64,000 nucleotides of DNA. Source: Glandiceps talaboti. Taxonomy: Eukaryota > Hemichordata > Enteropneusta > Spengelidae. Shown here one piece after another: positions 54,701 through 61,000 of the stretch. The stretch is taken from assembly GCF_964340395.1 (NCBI RefSeq), contig NC_135570.1:17263322-17327321 (forward strand). The letters run 5' to 3'. The position numbers were made by a program, and so were the translations under genes. How positions within the stretch are numbered: position 1 is the stretch's first letter; each line of letters begins with the position of its first letter. The notes beneath the pieces are model-generated. The model saw only the letters and a list, made by a program, of their open reading frames with translations. It ran no database searches and was not told where the DNA came from.

Positions 54701-57700
54701 GAAACAGCCATATGTTGCCCCAGAGCCAATCACTGCCCCACTATTTGGTGTACCCCAAGAGGAAATGCCATCACCACTAGGTGTGAATCAAGATGCACCA
54801 GGTGCACCAACAGCATATGCACAGACTTCTCAGGTATATAGTCCTGTACCTGCTTACCAGGAGCATACTCCGTCAACTATACTTCCCCCGTCTGAACTTA
54901 CACATCCAATCAATACACAGGTAACACTTAACACTATAGGGAGAAACACAGCAAAAGCACAGGAAAGAATGGTATCCATGACAACAACACAGAGTAAAGG
55001 CAGCGATAACAACAATGCAAGCATGTGTGGTTACCATGACAACAGTTACCATGTGGCACAAAGCATAATTATTTTGTATAACTGTTTATAGCTTATACCT
55101 GTGTTTGTATAATTATGCATTTATGTTGTGTTTGCTTACTATGATTTTAAAGAGACAAAAAAGCCAACAGGCCTTCCAACTCTTACCTATCCTTGAGTCA
55201 GGAAGGTGTGATAGCCACGTAAATGCAAATACTCCCTAGAATTCATCTTGAGACTGTTGTGTCCTGACTGACTAAGGATTGTTATGAAAGTTCTCCTGAA
55301 AACTTTCCCAAGGTTTTTATTTGTAAGCACATGTGACTGACTCTCTAGTATTTTCTCTTTTACCTATTTTCTCTCTTTTGTCCTTGGGTCACTTTCTACA
55401 TTAAATATGCCCCTAAAAGTAAATAAAAAATAACTTTGAACTCCTGGTCTAATTATATTGCTTGCCAAACCAAGTCTTGCTTGTCAACAATTATTAATAC
55501 TAACCCTTCTTTCCTTTGCTTTTGCTCACTGTTTCTCTTACTCAATATTTAGTATTTCCTATATTTCTTTACATTAAAATGAAATTCACATGACCCATGA
55601 AAGGAATACCCAAAACTGTGATTTTCAAGATAAACTCAATTGATAAGACCACTGTATATAAACAATTACACTCATTGGAAAGTTGAATTCAGACAATCAA
55701 CACCAAGTGTGGTATCTGATAACAGGAGATCGTAAAATAGATGTCTTGTGTTCAATCTCAGTCTAAGGTTCAATCCATTGTATTGCAAGATTGTCTATAA
55801 AAATAGTGTTTCTAGTATGGTCAACTTCACTGCGTCTAGATATCGGCATGTTGTATTTTACAACCTCCTGTTATCAGATACTACACTTGGTGTTGATTGT
55901 TTGAATTGAATTTTCCAAAGAGTGTAATTGTTTATATACAGGGGTCTTATCAATTGAGTTTATCTTGAAAATCACAGTTGTGTCTATTCCTTTCATGCTG
56001 GTTAGTTGGATTTCATTGTAACAATTATCTTGTTTGTGTTTGTCAACATTTGCAGCAAGTACCTGTGTATCCTTCAATACAAACAAGTATGGTCAGTACA
56101 AGTTGATACTCTAGTACATCTTATTTGAGTTGGTACATAGCACATATAAACTGCAATACAATGCACTATCTTATTTTTATTCACTGAGAGATTTAAATTA
56201 TTTAAGAATGATTTGGTATTCTTGCATGAGTTTTACCTCATTTCTTGCATGCAGCAAATAGGGGCTTTCTCCGTAGGCAAGACTTATGGGCTCCACCTTT
56301 CGATTTTTGACAACAATTTATTCCCATTGCTTTATATATAAAAAAATATGAGTAAACTAAGGGGCCTTGTTACTACAAGTTTGAGAGGGGTAGTGACAAT
56401 ATTCCATTTGAATGGAAAAATGTTGGGAATAATATAATTATACATGTACAAGTTTCTGTCATGAAAAAATAGAAGACAACATTTTTAGCGCAACTGAACT
56501 GATAAGGTTCAGTAGTGCTACAGGTATGGCAAAGTATATCTGTCTGTCTGTATGTCTGTCTGTGTATGTGGAGGTGTGTGTGTGTAAACAACTTACAGTC
56601 AAATACCACTGGATCGATTGCCATGATATTTGGTTGGTATATTACCTGGGAAATTGTTCAAATCAAATGATCTTACCATCGGTGTGTGATTTGGGTAAAA
56701 AAATGTGATTTTTGGTCAAAAAATGTAAACTCCACAACTACTCGGCAGATCAATCTGAAATTTGGTGGGAACATTCTTAGGGGTGTTGAGATTAAGAAGT
56801 ATTAATTACATGATGATCCCATTAGAGATATTCAAATTAGGGCTAACATTTGTGTTTTTGGTTCAAAAGCTGTAATTCCAAAACTACTGAGTAGATTAGA
56901 TAGAAATTTGGTGGGAGCATTGTTAGGAGTGTTTAGATTAAGAAGTGTTCATGACATGATCCCATCAGCAGTATGCAAATTAGGTGTAATCTCAATTTTG
57001 GTCAAAAACATATCTTGAAACTGCATGGGGGTTGAAGCTTGGTGGGGATGTTTTCTGGAGGTATTATTCTGTAGTTATTGTTGAAAGTATTTCAACACAA
57101 TTGGCCCTAGCAACCATGACCATGCCCTTAGCAACAGTGAAATGACAATGCATATTACAGAAATAACGGATAGTTAGGTATTAAAGCGACCAAAGGTTTT
57201 TAGTTTATGCAAATATGCCTAGCAACAGGACCATGCCCATAGCAACATCTAAATGATGGTTTATATTGCAAAGATGAAAAATGGAAAGGGTAGGCAAGTC
57301 AATAAAGAGTCCAAAAATGTATGCAAATATCCCTAGCAACAAGACCATGTCCATAGCAACATCTAAATGATGGTTTATATTGCAAAGATGAAAAATGGAA
57401 AGGGTAGGCAAGTCAATAAAGAGTCCAAAAATGTATGCAAATATCCCTAGCAACAAGACCATGTCCATAGCAACAGCCAAATACAGTTGTGCTACAATGC
57501 CATTGGTGCTATTTTTTCAGGTACTATAGCAATATATTTTTGTTTTGAGATCCCCAAATATTTCATTTTATTCTTGGGAGAACACTGGTAGAATATCCTA
57601 TAAAGTATGTAGTGTAGTTCCATTTTGTAAGAATATGGTGGTGTTGAAATTAAGCAGTTTAGGTTTCTTTACGTAATAATTGCATTGGTACAATCTTCAA

Positions 57701-57986
57701 CTCAGAGGGCATGCTATAATAGTGTAATCATTCTACTGTTCATTGTGACCACTTTGCTACTTTCATTCAAACATAGATCCTATGTGTGACCACTTTGCTA
57801 CTTTCATTCAAACATAGAGTCAAAGGTGTAGGGTCTATGATTCAAATAGTTGATTCAGTAATATCTATATCATTCCTCTTTCAAATAATATAATCTATGC
57901 AAACATGTCAGTCCTACTAACATTCCAGATGTTTGGATTTGACTCTGAACTATAACAGAGCATGGTGTGTGTGTGTGTGTGTGTGT

Positions 57987-58026
<40 letters not shown>

Positions 58027-61000
58027 GTGCGCATTGAAAGGTACTGATAACAAAGCAACTCTGATCTCTCCATATTATTCTAGATTCTAAATGTTACCTG
58101 TCTTCTCAATGTAACTGTATTTACGTATAGATTGCATATAAATAAAATGTGAACTGCACCTTGCTTCTACTTTATTCAAGAAAACTTCAACCAATTCTCA
58201 GTTAAAATCAGTTGTCACCATACAATTCTTTGAAATAGAGGTCAAAATGTTATCAAACTTAAGTACTTACACGCCTGATATGAAATGATTTTGGTACACA
58301 GTGAAATCACTTTACATGTGTTAGTCGTTGTAGAACCTGTGTGGCTCACCGTGAAATCACTTTACATGAGTGTTAGGGGTTGTAGAACTGATGTAGAATC
58401 CAGAGCTGTTATACAATATTTACAGAGAGAAATCTAACAACTTTTTATAATTGTTATTTCTTTTTGTCTTGTGTTCGTAGCCAAGTCAACCACAACCAGA
58501 TCCTCCTAAAGAGAAAGCACCAATCCCATCAGAACATCAGATATTATGCAGTACTTTTGATGGTTTGACACAAAGATGTGCCTCAGCTGCTAGTAATCCA
58601 GTAAGTGTCAACTATTTATTCATACATATATTCAAAACAGCCCCCCCCCCCTCCCTATTTTGCTAATGTTTATTAAACTTGGCAGAGATATGCTAATGTA
58701 TTGGACACAGCATGCTAATGAACTCCAGAAAGTATGCATTGGATATATGATACGCGTGTCAGACTAACGGAAAACGTGTCAGACTAACAGAAAACATGTC
58801 AGACTAACGGAAAACGTGTCAGACTAACAGAAAACATGTCAGACTAACAGAAAACATGTCAGACTAACGGAAAACATGTCAGACTAACAGAAAACGTGTC
58901 AGACTAACAGAAAACATGTCAGACTAACTGAAAACGTGTCAGACTAACAGAAAACATGTCAGACTAACGGAAAACGTGTCAGACTAACGGAAAACGTGTC
59001 AGACTAACGGAAAACGTGTCAGACTAACGGAAAACGTGTCAGACTAACGGAAAACATGTCAGACTAACGGAAAACACGTCAGACTAACGGAAAATGTGTC
59101 AGACTAACGGAAAACATGTCAGACTAACGGAAAACAGAGTAATGGAAAACGTGTATCAAACTAATGGAAAATAATTTCCCTTGTTTTGACATATCTTTTA
59201 ATGAATCTATGATACCTGCACTTTCTTTTATTTTTGTAAGTGTGAGTGTCAAGAATCTTTATCATACCCTGCAAGTGTCAAAATACTGTATGAAATTTTG
59301 TGAAAGTGATATTAACAACAGTATTTTTTCTCTCTCCGTAGCAAATAAAGCGCAAATTAGATGATGTAAATAAAAGATTGAATGCCCTATATGATAAACT
59401 TAGAGAAAATGCTGTAAGTATACATACCTCATTTACTAATTTACAATGAATGAGAACTAATGTAAGTATACAGACTTTATTAATTTACAATGAATGAGAA
59501 CTAATGTAAGTATACAGACTTTATTAATTTACAATAAATGAGAACTAATGTAAGTATACAGACTTTATTAATTTACAATGAATGAGAACTAATGTAAGTA
59601 TACAGAATGTATTAATTTACAATAAATGAGAACTAATGTAAGTATACAGACTTTATTAATTTACAATGAATGAGAACTAATGTAAGTATACAGACTTTAT
59701 TAATTTACAATAAATGAGAACTAATGTAAGTATACAGACTTTATTAATTTACAATAAATGAGAACTAATGTAAGTATACAGACTTTATTAATTTACAATA
59801 AATGAGAACTAATGTAAGTATACAGACTTTATTAATTTACAATGAATGAGAACTAATGTAAGTATACAGACCTTATTAATTTACAATGAATGAGAACTAA
59901 TGTAAGTATACAGACTTTATTAATTTACAATAAATGAGAACTAATGTAAGTATACAGACTTTATTAATTTACAATAAATGAGAACTAATGTAAGTATACA
60001 GACTTTATTAATTTACAATAAATGAGAACTAATGTAAGTATACAGACTTTATTAATTTACAATAAATGAGAACTAATGTAAGTATACAGACTTTATTAAT
60101 TTACAATAAATGAGAACTAATGTAAGTATACAGACTTTATTAATTTACAATAAATTAGAACTAATGTAAGTATACAGACTTTATTAATTTACAATAAATG
60201 AGAACTAATGTAAGTATACAGACTTTATTAATTTAGAATGAGTGAGAACCAAAACAGATTGATTTTTTAGTTACTTTAGCACTTCAGAGTTTGATTCAAA
60301 TTTTATATCTTTCTTCCTATTGCTCAACAAATATTTCACAAGATTTAGTTCATTGACAGAAACATTCAGTTTCCATTTAAATCTCTTTCCTTAGGCAAAA
60401 AAAATTGTGTTTCCAATAACTCAACTGACCCTAGTTTAAGCCTGAACATTTCTTTAAACATTTAAAACAAAAACATAAGAAATTCTGTCTTCTTGACCTT
60501 CATGCACATCTGTTTTTTTCTTTCCCTGTCTGTACATATTTCATCACAGAAGGGGTATTCTGACCAATATTTTGTTTGTTTTTGGGTTGAAGCAATATTT
60601 TTCCAAAATGAAAATAATCAGAAAGATAAAATAAAATAAAATAAACTAAAATAAAATCCCGACCTACCTCCCCTATTTTCTGAGGCCATGTTATCAGAAA
60701 CACAATTGTTATTTTTTTCGCCTTACAGGAAAAGTTGATTATCAATAGTATACCTATTGTGCATCATATCTAAACCATGTCTTATTTTTTTAACCTAAAT
60801 GTTGACAAATTTTCAAGAACATAATCACTTTCTATTTTTCTTTCTATTAAATAATTTTGTCTTGTTTTAAGATTATGTATCTGTTCTTATCCAAAGTGAT
60901 CAGAGTTTGTCAGATACAACGTATCTGTCCTTATCCAAAGTGATCAGAGTTTGTCAGATACAACATATCTGTCCTTATCCAAAGTGATCAGAGTTTGTCA

